A DNA stretch of 64,000 bases from Niveispirillum irakense DSM 11586 (GCF_000429645.1 NZ_AUCG01000023.1:62001-126000); one strand, 5' to 3'; shown: positions 16,794-26,009, numbered from the stretch's first letter. Program-made: numbers and translations. The notes: a model not told the origin generated them from the sequence alone.

Positions 16794-17171
16794 TCAGGCC
16801 GGCCCGTACCATAGGCGCGGCAGCACCGCGTAAGCGGCCAGGCCCAGCAGTTGAATGGCACCAGCCATTGTTGTGAAACGGGAAAAATGCGCGGTGAGGG
16901 GAACGCCGCACAGGCCGGCGGCGATGCTGGCATCAAGGCTGAAGAACAGCAGCAGCGCCACCAGACCGGCCTGAAGCGGCTGATCCCCGATACGGGACGC
17001 AACCATCCGCCAGCGTTGGGTCAGCCCCAACCCCACCACGCCCGCCGCAAGAAAGCCAGCCAGTTCAACCAGGGCCCCAATCGGGGCACCGACCCGTGCA
17101 TCAAGCCATAAGGTGCGCAGCAGGCCGGTGCCAAGATAGAGCAGGCAGAGGGGAAGCCCATACAGGATCAT
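16794..17171 (-). CDS. 125-residue membrane protein in the nor/pseudoazurin operon, unknown function
   Basis: Four hydrophobic segments (about 2-20, 28-50, 66-85 and 97-118) with short loops and a C-terminal PRLWYGPA. I do not recognise a family. It is placed between pseudoazurin (53 bases upstream) and norE (37 bases downstream) on the same strand and so belongs to the same Dnr-controlled unit, which points to a role in NO or copper handling. Confidence 0.65.
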   Translation of the reverse strand: MILYGLPLCLLYLGTGLLRTLWLDARVGAPIGALVELAGFLAAGVVGLGLTQRWRMVASRIGDQPLQAGLVALLLFFSLDASIAAGLCGVPLTAHFSRFTTMAGAIQLLGLAAYAVLPRLWYGPA

Positions 17172-17224
17172 GGCGGGTTTCCCCTCGGTTTCCCCAATGC
17201 CGGTGGCGTGCGGCCCTGGTTGTT

Positions 17225-17656
17225 TCAAAGCCCGCCCAGCAAGGTCTCGAACTTCTTGCCTGCGCGCCCTGGGTTCTTCACCGCCTTGACGGCTTCCAGA
17301 TTGGAGGGTTTGCCAACGATGACCGCCCCCACCATGCCCATGGCAAAATGGGGTTTGCATTTCACACCATAGACCCCTTCGGCGGTGAAGGTGACGGTAA
17401 CGTCCTGGCCCATTTTGCCGGTAAAGGCCTCTGCACCTGCGGGCAACATGCCCTGGATCGTCTCGGCATTATGGCCGGGATCGGTGGCTTTGAAGGTAAT
17501 GCTGTCACCGGGCGCGATCCGGATCAGTTCCGGCTCAAACACCATGGCACCGGCGGTACCCTTGTTCAGCATCTTCACCTCATGATTGGCGGCTGTCGCC
17601 ATTGTGGGCAGGCCAATGACAAGGGCAGCGGCGAGGAGAAGGCTTTTGGTGTTCAT
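17225..17656 (-). CDS. pseudoazurin (type 1 copper electron carrier)
   Basis: 143 residues with a Sec signal peptide (about 1-22, ending ATAANHE) and one cupredoxin domain. Copper ligands are visible: His in GHNAET and the cluster YGVKCKPHFAMGM (Cys, His, Met). It would donate electrons to NirK, encoded 1.0 kb upstream, in the periplasm. ATG 17656 lies six bases after GGAG. The Dnr box at 17725-17738 is centred 75 bases upstream. Confidence 0.93.
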   Translation of the reverse strand: MNTKSLLLAAALVIGLPTMATAANHEVKMLNKGTAGAMVFEPELIRIAPGDSITFKATDPGHNAETIQGMLPAGAEAFTGKMGQDVTVTFTAEGVYGVKCKPHFAMGMVGAVIVGKPSNLEAVKAVKNPGRAGKKFETLLGGL

Positions 17657-17724
17657 CATGGGCTCCATCAGGGAATATCGACATTCGTCACGGGCATCGA
17701 TATCGCGGATGGAGAAGGGCGCCT

Positions 17725-17738
17725 TTGCGCCAGGGCAA
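17725..17738. promoter_or_regulatory. Dnr/NnrR box upstream of pseudoazurin
   Basis: TTGCGCCAGGGCAA, TTGC…GCAA palindrome centred 75 bases before the pseudoazurin ATG, the same distance as at nirK. Confidence 0.75.
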
Positions 17739-17796
17739 ACAGGACGTGAATAGCCTGACGGCAGGCGGCTATCGGGACAGGATGTCGCGGGGCGCC

Positions 17797-18618
17797 TTAC
17801 AGCCCCAACCAACGCCGCAGGCCGCCTTCATCCCGGACCAGCCGAATGCCCAGGTTTGCCGGTGGGATACCAACGGAGCAGGCACCGGCCTTCGGATCGC
17901 GGATGAAGCCGACCATCAGGGCGCGGTGGCTCCCTTCGGCAACACGGACGCCGCAATTTTCCGACACCTGTGTCTGCCCGTCCGGTTTGACATGGTGGCG
18001 GATATAGCAGGTTGAAGTCCATTCCCAGACATTGCCCGACAGATCAGCAAGGCCATGTTCGTTGATCCCGAAATGACCGGTCGGCATCGGCCTGGAATCA
18101 ACCTTCTCCTGCCCGCGTGACTCTGCCGTGTAGGTCGCGATCCAGCGCTTTGACGGGTTGTCGGGGTCGCTGATTTCCGTATAGGCATCGTCTTTATAAC
18201 GGGAGCCGGCGGCCAATGCCCATTCCCGGTCGGTTGGCAGCCGCCATCTTTCGCCGGTCTTTGCGGACAGCCAGTCTGCATAGGCCACGGCATCGTCGTA
18301 ATTGACCCCCGTCACCGGGCGATCAGCGTCCCCGGCCTTGTCCAGAACGGGGCAGGCACCGGCCGCGACGCATTGATCATACTCCCCCCTGGTGACCTGG
18401 TTCCGCATGATGGTCAGGGGGGCGTCAAGCGTGATGTCGCGCAGGGGGCCGTTGACCGGCGTGCCATGGTGGAGGAACTCCCCGGCTTCCCGATAGGCGA
18501 TGGACGCCGCACGGATACGCACCGTGCCGCTTTCGTCCGGGGCAGGGGTGAGGACATGGGCGGCGGTGAGTGCGGAAAGCCCGATCAGGGCCGCTTTGAT
18601 GCTGCTGGATGCCAACAT
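17797..18618 (-). CDS. nirV: NirV: formylglycine-generating-enzyme (SUMF1)-like protein
   Basis: 273 residues with a signal peptide or anchor (about 1-25) and one FGE-sulfatase fold (about 45-265): RNQVTRGEYDQCV, VTGVNYDDAVAYADWLSAKTGERWRLPTDREWALAA, LADLSGNVWEWTST. NirV commonly follows nirK; its function is unproven and not required for activity in tested strains. GGGAGA precedes ATG 18618. The gene begins 71 bases after nirK on the same strand, so a nirK-nirV operon is likely. Confidence 0.88.
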   Translation of the reverse strand: MLASSSIKAALIGLSALTAAHVLTPAPDESGTVRIRAASIAYREAGEFLHHGTPVNGPLRDITLDAPLTIMRNQVTRGEYDQCVAAGACPVLDKAGDADRPVTGVNYDDAVAYADWLSAKTGERWRLPTDREWALAAGSRYKDDAYTEISDPDNPSKRWIATYTAESRGQEKVDSRPMPTGHFGINEHGLADLSGNVWEWTSTCYIRHHVKPDGQTQVSENCGVRVAEGSHRALMVGFIRDPKAGACSVGIPPANLGIRLVRDEGGLRRWLGL

Positions 18619-18689
18619 GGGACATCTCCCGACCGCATGATGGAAGCGACAGGCGACCTGTGGACTGCCCCCAGGTCGCTTGCGCATGA

Positions 18690-19817
18690 TCAGTTGATGG
18701 TGATGGGGCCCGGCGGCGTTACCTGCTGCATCAGGTCGTTGTTCCAGTCCCCCTCCACCTTGACATGGGCGGTGGCACCCAGTTCCGCCGCTTCGATCAG
18801 GTTATGGTTCACATAGGCATAGATGCCGGGCTGGTGGAACGTATAGGTGGCCACGCCTGCGCTACCGCCTGCGACAAACCATGTTTCCAGCCCTTTCTCT
18901 GGCGCATTGACGAACTTGCCGCGTTCCCAGACATAATCGCCATGGCCGCCGATCAGGTGCGGGCGGGTGTCGCGATTGGCCGTGCTGTGGATGAACAGCA
19001 CTGTTTCCCCCACCTTGGCCGTCATGGCCTTGGCACCGGTCAGCGCGCCGACGGCACCGTTAAACACCACATGGGTGGGGACCAAGCCTTTCATCACCTC
19101 CACCGTGTCGGCATAGGAATCGCCGGCACTTTCATAATCCTTGTACTTGCCATTGGCGTCCTTGGGCACATAAAGGTCGAATTCACCGATCGTGTAGGCG
19201 CGGTCATAATGGATGGGCTTGCCCTTCTCATCCTTCAGCCCATCACGCGGCAGGACCATGATTGTGCCGGACATGCCGCTGACCACGTGCCAGGGGATCA
19301 TGCCCGGTGGGGCGCAGTGATAGACGAAGGCCCCGATTTTGGTGGCCTTGAAGCGCAGGGTCGCCTGTTCGCCGGGATTGATCAGGGTCAGTTGCGCGCC
19401 GCCCAGGGCACCGGTGGCGGCGTGGAAGTCGATATTATGCGGCATGGAGTTGGTGTCGGGGTTGATCAGCGTCAACTCAACATAATCCCCTTCATGCACC
19501 ACCATGGTGGGGCCGGGCATCGACCCGTCGAAGGTCATGGCCTGGAAGGTCGTGCCCGCCCCATCAATGACGATCTCCTTTTCCTCGATCTTCATCGTGA
19601 ACTGGACGACTTTGGGCCCGCCTTTGGCAATTTGGTCATGGTCCATCACATTGGGCGGGGCCACCAACTTCGCCTTCACCCGGGGCAGCCCGATGGTCAT
19701 ATCCGCCTGCGCCTTGGCGTGGACGGTAGGATTGTGGCTTTCATCAGCGTGGATCGGGGCTGCCATCAGCAGGGCGACGGAAGCGGCGCCGCAAAGGGCT
19801 TTACGCAGGGACAACAT
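18690..19817 (-). CDS. nirK: copper-containing nitrite reductase NirK
   Basis: 375 residues, signal peptide about 1-24 (cleavage near IHADES), then two cupredoxin domains. Type 1 and type 2 copper ligands are visible: [27 protein letters not shown] and, in domain 2, [12 protein letters not shown]. It reduces nitrite to NO in the periplasm, fed by pseudoazurin. ATG 19817 follows AAGGA; a frame that stays open to 19877 would run into the promoter. It is divergent from the second Crp/Fnr regulator with a shared box at 19886-19899. Confidence 0.96.
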   Translation of the reverse strand: MLSLRKALCGAASVALLMAAPIHADESHNPTVHAKAQADMTIGLPRVKAKLVAPPNVMDHDQIAKGGPKVVQFTMKIEEKEIVIDGAGTTFQAMTFDGSMPGPTMVVHEGDYVELTLINPDTNSMPHNIDFHAATGALGGAQLTLINPGEQATLRFKATKIGAFVYHCAPPGMIPWHVVSGMSGTIMVLPRDGLKDEKGKPIHYDRAYTIGEFDLYVPKDANGKYKDYESAGDSYADTVEVMKGLVPTHVVFNGAVGALTGAKAMTAKVGETVLFIHSTANRDTRPHLIGGHGDYVWERGKFVNAPEKGLETWFVAGGSAGVATYTFHQPGIYAYVNHNLIEAAELGATAHVKVEGDWNNDLMQQVTPPGPITIN

Positions 19818-19885
19818 GGCATGTCCTTTCTTGGTTATTGCCGTTGCTGTTGATGGAAGTAGATGCGAAGTCTCCATTACGATAT

Positions 19886-19899
19886 TTGCGAAAAGGCAA
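19886..19899. promoter_or_regulatory. Dnr/NnrR box between nirK and the second regulator
   Basis: TTGCGAAAAGGCAA, centred 75 bases before the nirK ATG and 97 bases before the divergent regulator start. It could serve both. Confidence 0.75.
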
Positions 19900-19989
19900 T
19901 GATGGGCTTAAGTGGATTACAGCCGGTCATTCGGTCGCAGGTGTGTCCGCGGGTATTTTGATAAAATGTTGAAAATACTGGAGGCGTGA

Positions 19990-20694
19990 ATGGCGGCCCA
20001 ACGTTTTGACCAGTCACTTATTCGTGGTCTCAGCATCTTTCAGGCAATGAATGATGCGGACCTTGATGCTGTTCTTGCCATGGCGTCGGTTCGCCGGCTG
20101 GTCGAAGGGACTGCCGCCTTTACCCAGGGGCATGAAGCGACCGAGTTCTTCTGTTTGTTGAATGGCTGCCTGAAAGTGACCCAGACGACGCTGGATGGGC
20201 AGCAGGTGGTGGTCCGCCACGTCAATCCCGGCGATATTTTCGGCATTGCCATGGCGATGCGCCGTCCTGATTATCCGGCCACGGCGGTTGCTATTGTTGA
20301 AAGCCTGGTGCTGGCCTGGTCATCCAGCCAGTGGGAGAGCTTCATTGCCCGTTGCCCGACCCTGGCCGCCAATGCCCTGCAGACGGTCGGCCAGCGCCTG
20401 CAGGACGCCCATACAAGGATACTGGAATTATCGACCGAGGAGGTGGAGCGCCGGGTTGCCCATGCTGTGCTGCGCCTGACCCGTCAGGCCGGGCGCAAGA
20501 CGGACGAGGGGCTTCTGATCGACTTTCCGGTTACCCGGCAGGACATCGCGGAGATGACGGGAACCACCCTGCATACGGTCAGCCGCGTCATGGCGGCCTG
20601 GGAGGCCAAAGGGCTGATCACCTCCAGCCGCAAGCGCGTCGTGGTGGTGGACGCGCACCGGCTTTATATGCTGGCCGAGCGCAGCGGGGATTAA
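19990..20694 (+). CDS. Crp/Fnr-family regulator, Dnr/NnrR type (second of two)
   Basis: 234 residues with the same build as the protein encoded at 12582: sensor barrel (about 15-125), dimer helix (HTRILELSTEEVERR), winged helix with RQDIAEMTGTTLHTVSRVMAAWEAKG. No FNR cluster cysteines. The shared TTLDGQQ strand and near-identical recognition helix imply that both proteins read the same DNA box. The start follows CTGGAGG. Position next to nirK suggests it is the NO-responsive activator of nir and nor. Confidence 0.9.
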   Translation: MAAQRFDQSLIRGLSIFQAMNDADLDAVLAMASVRRLVEGTAAFTQGHEATEFFCLLNGCLKVTQTTLDGQQVVVRHVNPGDIFGIAMAMRRPDYPATAVAIVESLVLAWSSSQWESFIARCPTLAANALQTVGQRLQDAHTRILELSTEEVERRVAHAVLRLTRQAGRKTDEGLLIDFPVTRQDIAEMTGTTLHTVSRVMAAWEAKGLITSSRKRVVVVDAHRLYMLAERSGD

Positions 20695-20705
20695 ACGGCG
20701 GGCAC

Positions 20706-20933
20706 TTACTTCTGCCCGTCCCTTTCAATCACCCGGTTGAGATCGGCCAGGAATGGCGATAGCGGGACGCCATGTTCGACACAGGCTTGCCGCACATCAT
20801 GGATATGCGCGATGGGGCAGCCGATGCACATCATCTTGCGCTGGATGAAGAGGGGGATCGTCACCTTGTGGGTGGCCATCAGATCGTCAAGGATCGTTTC
20901 CGCTCCAATCGGCGTGGTCAGCGCTGCGGCCAT
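20706..20933 (-). CDS. DUF1858 domain protein
   Basis: 75 residues spanning one DUF1858 domain. The redox-type motif is MMCIGCPIAH (Cys-X-X-Cys), in a small helical fold often fused or adjacent to hybrid-cluster and iron-sulfur proteins. GGGGAGG stands before ATG 20933. It converges on the second regulator (11 bases apart) and lies 120 bases after norD, but has its own Dnr box at 20989-21002. Function unknown; a thiol or NO-linked role is inferred from context. Confidence 0.85.
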   Translation of the reverse strand: MAAALTTPIGAETILDDLMATHKVTIPLFIQRKMMCIGCPIAHIHDVRQACVEHGVPLSPFLADLNRVIERDGQK

Positions 20934-20988
20934 GGTGCAACCTCCCCGGATGATGGGGATAGGCTAGGCTTGACCGGGGACCATGTCG

Positions 20989-21002
20989 TTGTGGTTTCGC
21001 AA
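20989..21002. promoter_or_regulatory. Dnr/NnrR box upstream of the DUF1858 gene
   Basis: TTGTGGTTTCGCAA, centred 62 bases before ATG 20933. Less symmetric than the others, but with the same outer TTG…CAA and the same spacing. Confidence 0.6.
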
Positions 21003-21052
21003 ACTTCGCCGGAGATGCACCGTTGTCCCGCCGATGCCAGTGCAGGTGATTG

Positions 21053-22960
21053 TCAGCCCACCAACTGCCGGTAAATGGCCGGCAGTGCGGCGGGCAGTCG
21101 TTCAGGATGGGTGATGATCGCATAGGCGCCGCGGCCAAAAAGATAGGGGAAATAATCCTGCGCCGCTTCATCCACCGTGACGCCGAAGACTTTCAGTCCT
21201 TGTTTGCGCGCTTCCCGGATGGCGGCGCGCGTATCCTCAATGCCGTAGCGGCCTTCGTAATAATCGATATCGTTGGGCTTGCCGTCGGTCAGCAGCAGCA
21301 GCAGCCGGTGCCGTTGCGGGCGCTGGGCCAACTGTGCCGTGACATGGCGCACCGCTGCACCCATGCGGGTATATTGCCCCGGCTTCAGTCCCTCAATCCG
21401 CCGAACCACCCGCGCATCCATGGGGTCGGTGAAATCCTTCACCAGATCCACCCGGACGTCCCGCCGGCGGCGGGAGGTGAAGGTGAAGATCGCATGTTCA
21501 TCGCCGCAGGCATCCAGCCCCTGGCTCAGCGCCAGCAGGGCCGCCTTTTCCACATCGATCACCCGCAGATCGCCAATGGCAGCATCGGTGGACAGCGAGA
21601 CATCCATCAGCACGGCCATGGATAAATCCCGTTCGATGGCGCGCCCGGCAATGAACAGGTTCTCCGATCCGGGCCCGCCGGCTTTGCGGTCGGCGGCGGC
21701 GCGCACCAGGGCCGAGAGGTCCAGCTCCTCGCCATCGGGCTGACCCTGCAGCACCACCCGGCGGGGGCGCAGCGCCTCGAACTGACGGCGCACGGCGCGG
21801 ATCTGGCGCTGCATTTCTGGTGAGGGGTGCCACACCTCGCCATCCTCCCGCGCGCGGGCGGCGATGATGCGGCAATGGTTGGGCCGGTGGGCCTGTTTCT
21901 TCCAGTCCCATTCCGGATAGGTCAGGCCCTGGGTCAGGGCCGTCTCTTCCACAGCCGAGGGGGCGAGGTCCAGATCCAGTTTCAGCCGGGCGGCAGTGCG
22001 CTGCCGGTTGCTGCCAATGGTCAGGTCGGTCAGATCGTCGGCGGCCTGACGGGCGCCTTCCTCATCATCCTCATCCACCCGGCGGTTCACATTGACCATT
22101 TCGGCCAGGGAGAAGATGGTTTCAAACCGGTGGAAACAGAGCGGATCGCCCCGGTCGCTCTGGTCGGTTTCCCGCCGTTCCGCCTGTCGGCGGCGCTGAT
22201 CGGCGGTGACGGCGCTGCCCGCTTCCTCCTCCCGCTCGTCTGGCGGGGCCGCCCCCGGCATCTGCCGCAGCTCCCCGAACAGCGGGATGGGCAGGAAAGG
22301 GCGGTAGCCGCGCGGGGCGGAGAGGGTGCTGATATCCGCCCCCGGCTCCTCAATCAGGGCCAGAAAGCCATTATCTGTCGGGCGGCGTCCGCCCAGGATG
22401 GCGCGGATCGCGGTTTCGAGTTGCGCTTCCACCCCCGGCAGGCGGCGTTCCGGCCGGGCCGCCAGCGTGGCGGCGCGCAGCCGGTGGAACAGCGGGCGCA
22501 GGCCGGGCCATGCCTGCAGCGCGGCGCGCGTGCCGGCGACGGCGGCGCGCAGGGCCAGAATGTCGCGGGCCAGCGCATCGTCAGCGCTGGCCACTGGCCG
22601 GGCATGGGCAAACCAGGCCACCAGCCATTCATAAAGGGCGGCATTATCGGCTGCATTGGGGAAATAATCGATGATCGCGGGCAGGCGCAGGCTGCTATTG
22701 TCCAGCACGGCGCGTTCCAGCTTCTCCTGCCCCAGCCCGATGCGCTGCATGAAGCCCAGCCGGTGGGGGGAAGGGGCGGCAGCCGCTTCGGCCAGGCGGA
22801 TGGCGCCATCCCCGCCCAGGGCGCGGAACAGCACGCCCAGCCGCCCCCGGATATCCGCCAGCCGGATGGCGGCCTGCGGATGGTGCGGCAGGGTGGTCAG
22901 GCCGCCCACCAGCCGATGCCAGCGGGTGCCGATAAATTCTTCCGGTTCGAAAAGGGACAT
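21053..22960 (-). CDS. norD: NorD, von Willebrand A-domain protein for NO reductase activation
   Basis: 635 residues: a long charged N-terminal region (about 1-400) and a C-terminal vWA domain with the MIDAS motif DVSLS near residue 450 and TDGKPNDIDYYEGRYG near 575. NorD works with the MoxR-type ATPase NorQ to insert non-heme iron into NorB. It starts 6 bases after the norQ stop codon. Confidence 0.93.
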   Translation of the reverse strand: MSLFEPEEFIGTRWHRLVGGLTTLPHHPQAAIRLADIRGRLGVLFRALGGDGAIRLAEAAAAPSPHRLGFMQRIGLGQEKLERAVLDNSSLRLPAIIDYFPNAADNAALYEWLVAWFAHARPVASADDALARDILALRAAVAGTRAALQAWPGLRPLFHRLRAATLAARPERRLPGVEAQLETAIRAILGGRRPTDNGFLALIEEPGADISTLSAPRGYRPFLPIPLFGELRQMPGAAPPDEREEEAGSAVTADQRRRQAERRETDQSDRGDPLCFHRFETIFSLAEMVNVNRRVDEDDEEGARQAADDLTDLTIGSNRQRTAARLKLDLDLAPSAVEETALTQGLTYPEWDWKKQAHRPNHCRIIAARAREDGEVWHPSPEMQRQIRAVRRQFEALRPRRVVLQGQPDGEELDLSALVRAAADRKAGGPGSENLFIAGRAIERDLSMAVLMDVSLSTDAAIGDLRVIDVEKAALLALSQGLDACGDEHAIFTFTSRRRRDVRVDLVKDFTDPMDARVVRRIEGLKPGQYTRMGAAVRHVTAQLAQRPQRHRLLLLLTDGKPNDIDYYEGRYGIEDTRAAIREARKQGLKVFGVTVDEAAQDYFPYLFGRGAYAIITHPERLPAALPAIYRQLVG

Positions 22961-22966
22961 GGGCGC

Positions 22967-23773
22967 TTACCCCCAGGCCAGTTCGGCCACCCGGGCCAGG
23001 GCGGCCTGCACATCCGGATCATCGCTGAGCGGTTGCAGCAAGGCGGCCTCCAGTGCTGCGGCCGGCTTGATCCCGGACCGGATCAGGGTGGCGGCATAGA
23101 CCAGCAGCCGGGTCGATGCTCCTTCTTCCACATCCTGGCCCTTCAGGTCACGCAGTGCATTGGCCACCCGCACCAGCGGCAGGCAGCGGTCCTTGGGCAA
23201 GCCGCTTTCGGCGGCAACGATGGCGGCCTCCGTCTCCGGATCGGGATAGCCGAATTCCAGGGCGATGAAGCGCTGCCGGGTGGAGGGCTTCAGCGCCTTC
23301 AGCACATTCTGGTAACCAGGGTTGTAGGAGATCACCAGCATGAATTCCGGCGGGGCGCTCAGCAGCTCCCCCGTCCGTTCCAGCGGCAGCACGCGCCGGT
23401 CATCGGTGACGGGGTGCAGCACCACGGTCACGTCTTTGCGCGCCTCCACCACCTCATCCAGGTAAAGGATGGCGCCTTCGCGCATCGCCCGGGTCAAGGG
23501 GCCGTCGGCCCACACGGTTTCCCCGCCTTTCAGCAGGTAACGGCCAGTCAGGTCGGCGGCGGTCAGGTCATCATGGCAGGCAACAGTATAAAGCGGACGA
23601 CCCAGCCGGGCCGCCATATGGGCGACGAAACGGGTCTTGCCGCAGCCGGTCGGGCCTTTCAGCAGCACCGGCAGACGGTTGCGATAGGCCTGTTCGAACA
23701 ACAGGCATTCATGGCCGGCGGGCGCATAGAAGGGCGCCGTATCAACGGCCTGCAGGGTGACGGCTGTGGGCAT
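22967..23773 (-). CDS. norQ: NorQ, MoxR-type AAA+ ATPase
   Basis: 268 residues of a MoxR AAA+ ATPase. Walker A is GPTGCGKTR (about 39-47), Walker B ILYLDEV (about 97-103), with sensor motif SYNPGYQ further on. It remodels NorB together with NorD. GGAGA precedes ATG 23773. It follows norB by 63 bases. Confidence 0.95.
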   Translation of the reverse strand: MPTAVTLQAVDTAPFYAPAGHECLLFEQAYRNRLPVLLKGPTGCGKTRFVAHMAARLGRPLYTVACHDDLTAADLTGRYLLKGGETVWADGPLTRAMREGAILYLDEVVEARKDVTVVLHPVTDDRRVLPLERTGELLSAPPEFMLVISYNPGYQNVLKALKPSTRQRFIALEFGYPDPETEAAIVAAESGLPKDRCLPLVRVANALRDLKGQDVEEGASTRLLVYAATLIRSGIKPAAALEAALLQPLSDDPDVQAALARVAELAWG

Positions 23774-23836
23774 GGCTTGTCTCCGGAAAAGGTGGACAGG
23801 GCCGGGCGCGGTGTGATTTCCACACCCGGCACCGGC

Positions 23837-25195
23837 TCACTCGGCAGCGACGGGGGCAGCACCGGCGTGCCGCCGCACCGCCTTGCGGGCATCGCGGACA
23901 GGACCGAACACGGCCCACAGGAACATCAGTGCCGCCACGACAACCAGCACGCCGGAGCCCAGACGCACCCAGTAGAAAGGTGCGATATGGTCCTGCACCT
24001 CCATATAGGACATGCCCATCACCCGCTGCAGATGCACCTGGATGGCACCGGCGAAGGTCAGGGCAAAGGTCATTACCGTCATGCCGCCGGCCATGATCCA
24101 GAAGGCGACCACGTTCAGCGTCTGATGATAGGGGGCCTTGCCGCGCAGATAAGGCATGGCATAGCTGATCATGGCGAGGTTGAGCATGACATAGGCCCCG
24201 AAGAAGGCCAGATGTCCGTGCGCCGCCGTCACCTGCGTGCCATGGGTATAGTAATTGACGAAAGACAGCGTGTGCAGAAAGCCCCAGATCCCGGCGCCGA
24301 AGAAGGCGCCGACGGTGCAGCCCAGTGACCACAGCATGGCGGCACGGTTGGGATGGTCCTTACGACCCTTGAACACCATCCTGAAGGCGAAAATCACCAT
24401 GGCGAAGAAGGGGGCGATTTCCAGCGCAGAGAAGATCGAGCCGATCCACTGCCAATATCCTGGCGCGCCGATCCAGTAATAATGGTGACCGGTGCCCAGC
24501 AGGCCGGAGAACAGGGCCAGGCCGACGATGGAATAAAGCCATTTCTCAATGATTTCACGGTCTACGCCGGTCATTTTGATCATCAGGAAGGCGAGAACTG
24601 AGGCCATCACCAGTTCCCACACGCCTTCCACCCACAGATGGACCACGTACCACCAATAGACCTTGTCGACGGCCAGATTGTCCGGCGTATAGAAGGCGAA
24701 CAGCCAGAAAACGGCGATGCCCCACAGGCCCAGCAGCAGCACATTGGTCACCGCCGTGCGTCGGCCCTTCAGCACGGTCATGGAGACATTATAGAGGAAG
24801 ATCAGCGCCACCACGACGATGGCCGCCTTGATCCAGAGCGGCTGTTCCAGGAATTCCCGCCCCTCATGCACGCCCTGCGTATAGCCGGCGACGGCGGCCA
24901 GCGCCCCGAACATCAGCAGGCCCAACTGGACATAGGCCAGCATTGGACTTTCAATGTCCCGCTCGGCCTCCTCCGGGATCAGATAATAGGTGCAGCCGAA
25001 AAAGCCCATCAACAGCCAGACGATCAGGGCGTTGGTGTGGATCATGCGGATGATGTTGAAGGGCAGCAGTTCTGACAGCGTGTTGGGCAGCACATAGACA
25101 GTGCCGGCCAGCCCTCCCGCTGCGATCTGCACGCCGAACAGGATCATGGCGCAGGCGAAATACCAATAGGCCACTTTTTGTGATGCGTATTTCAT
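23837..25195 (-). CDS. norB: nitric oxide reductase catalytic subunit NorB (cNor)
   Basis: 452 residues with 12 membrane helices, heme-copper oxidase family. Ligands are visible: IHTNALIVWLLMGF (low-spin heme), VVHLWVEGVWELV (FeB His and Glu), TGHHYYWIG (two FeB His) and AHGHLAFFGAY (heme b3 side). There is no N-terminal quinol-oxidase extension, so this is the cytochrome c-dependent cNor. It reduces 2 NO to N2O. GAGGAGA precedes the start, 12 bases after norC. Confidence 0.97.
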   Translation of the reverse strand: MKYASQKVAYWYFACAMILFGVQIAAGGLAGTVYVLPNTLSELLPFNIIRMIHTNALIVWLLMGFFGCTYYLIPEEAERDIESPMLAYVQLGLLMFGALAAVAGYTQGVHEGREFLEQPLWIKAAIVVVALIFLYNVSMTVLKGRRTAVTNVLLLGLWGIAVFWLFAFYTPDNLAVDKVYWWYVVHLWVEGVWELVMASVLAFLMIKMTGVDREIIEKWLYSIVGLALFSGLLGTGHHYYWIGAPGYWQWIGSIFSALEIAPFFAMVIFAFRMVFKGRKDHPNRAAMLWSLGCTVGAFFGAGIWGFLHTLSFVNYYTHGTQVTAAHGHLAFFGAYVMLNLAMISYAMPYLRGKAPYHQTLNVVAFWIMAGGMTVMTFALTFAGAIQVHLQRVMGMSYMEVQDHIAPFYWVRLGSGVLVVVAALMFLWAVFGPVRDARKAVRRHAGAAPVAAE

Positions 25196-25207
25196 GGTCG
25201 TTTCTCC

Positions 25208-25690
25208 TCAGCCCGCATCATTGGGCGGCCAGCCCTGGGTGTTGATGCGGCTGGTCCATTCCAGGAAATCGACAAGATCGTTGAGTTCCTGGTCACTGAG
25301 ATTGAATTGCGGCATCTGGCGACGGCCCTCGATGCCCGAAGGCTGCGACTGCATCCAGGCGATCAGCCCTTCGCGGGCGGATTGCGGATCGGTGCGCCCA
25401 CCGAAGCGGACCCAGACATTGCCCAGTTCCGGCGCGAAATAGGCCCCTTCACCCAAGATCGAATGGCAATTGACGCAGGCATTCTTTTCCCAGACATGCT
25501 TGCCGCGCAGCACGCTTTCACTCAGCGTCGCCTCGTCGGTGGATTTGGTGAGGATGTGCCAATGGCTCTGCGCCGTGAGGCCGACAAAAATGACGAAGAA
25601 AAAGACGGAGCCGCCGTAAAATATGTTACGGGCGGCTGATTTACTGAATCGCTCGACCGGTGGCCGATGCGGTTCATGGGTTGACGACAT
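25208..25690 (-). CDS. norC: nitric oxide reductase cytochrome c subunit NorC
   Basis: 160 residues: an N-terminal membrane anchor (about 22-43; FYGGSVFFFVIFVGLTAQ) and a periplasmic cytochrome c domain with CVNCH (about 72-76) and an axial Met in RRQMPQF. It passes electrons to NorB. ATG 25690 follows GGGAG. First gene of norCBQD, with the box at 25772-25785 upstream. Confidence 0.95.
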   Translation of the reverse strand: MSSTHEPHRPPVERFSKSAARNIFYGGSVFFFVIFVGLTAQSHWHILTKSTDEATLSESVLRGKHVWEKNACVNCHSILGEGAYFAPELGNVWVRFGGRTDPQSAREGLIAWMQSQPSGIEGRRQMPQFNLSDQELNDLVDFLEWTSRINTQGWPPNDAG

Positions 25691-25771
25691 GCTGTGCTCT
25701 CCCGTTGCAGGTCCATTGAAGGCAGGTGTCGCGGTCGAGGTCACAGCTACGGCGTTTACAAGCGGGGGACT

Positions 25772-25785
25772 TTGCCACGGCGCAA
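25772..25785. promoter_or_regulatory. Dnr/NnrR box upstream of norC
   Basis: TTGCCACGGCGCAA, centred 88 bases before the norC ATG. Confidence 0.7.
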
Positions 25786-25933
25786 ACATCCGCGCGTTTG
25801 CCCCGTCTGTTTACCGGATGCCTCTATGCGGGCAGGTGCAAGGAAACCCCAGCATCTCCCCCGTAGATGCTCAGGCGGATCTCCAGAAATTGTGGATTGG
25901 GCCTGACCATGGGCGGACCAGCGGGGGCCGTAC

Positions 25934-25947
25934 TTGACGTGCCGCAA
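25934..25947. promoter_or_regulatory. Dnr/NnrR box upstream of nnrU
   Basis: TTGACGTGCCGCAA, centred 69 bases before the nnrU ATG. The 319-base norC-nnrU intergenic region thus holds one box for each divergent unit; no gene is seen in it. Confidence 0.7.
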
Positions 25948-26009
25948 CCTTCCCGGCCTGGGGCTGTATTAAGGTGCCGCGATCACCGGGCGGCGGCAGG
26001 AGATGGCAG

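Noticed and set aside
19955-19975. FNR-like box TTGATAAAATGTTGA before the second regulator
   Set aside because: The right half does not match ATCAA; only the shared box at 19886-19899 is supported.
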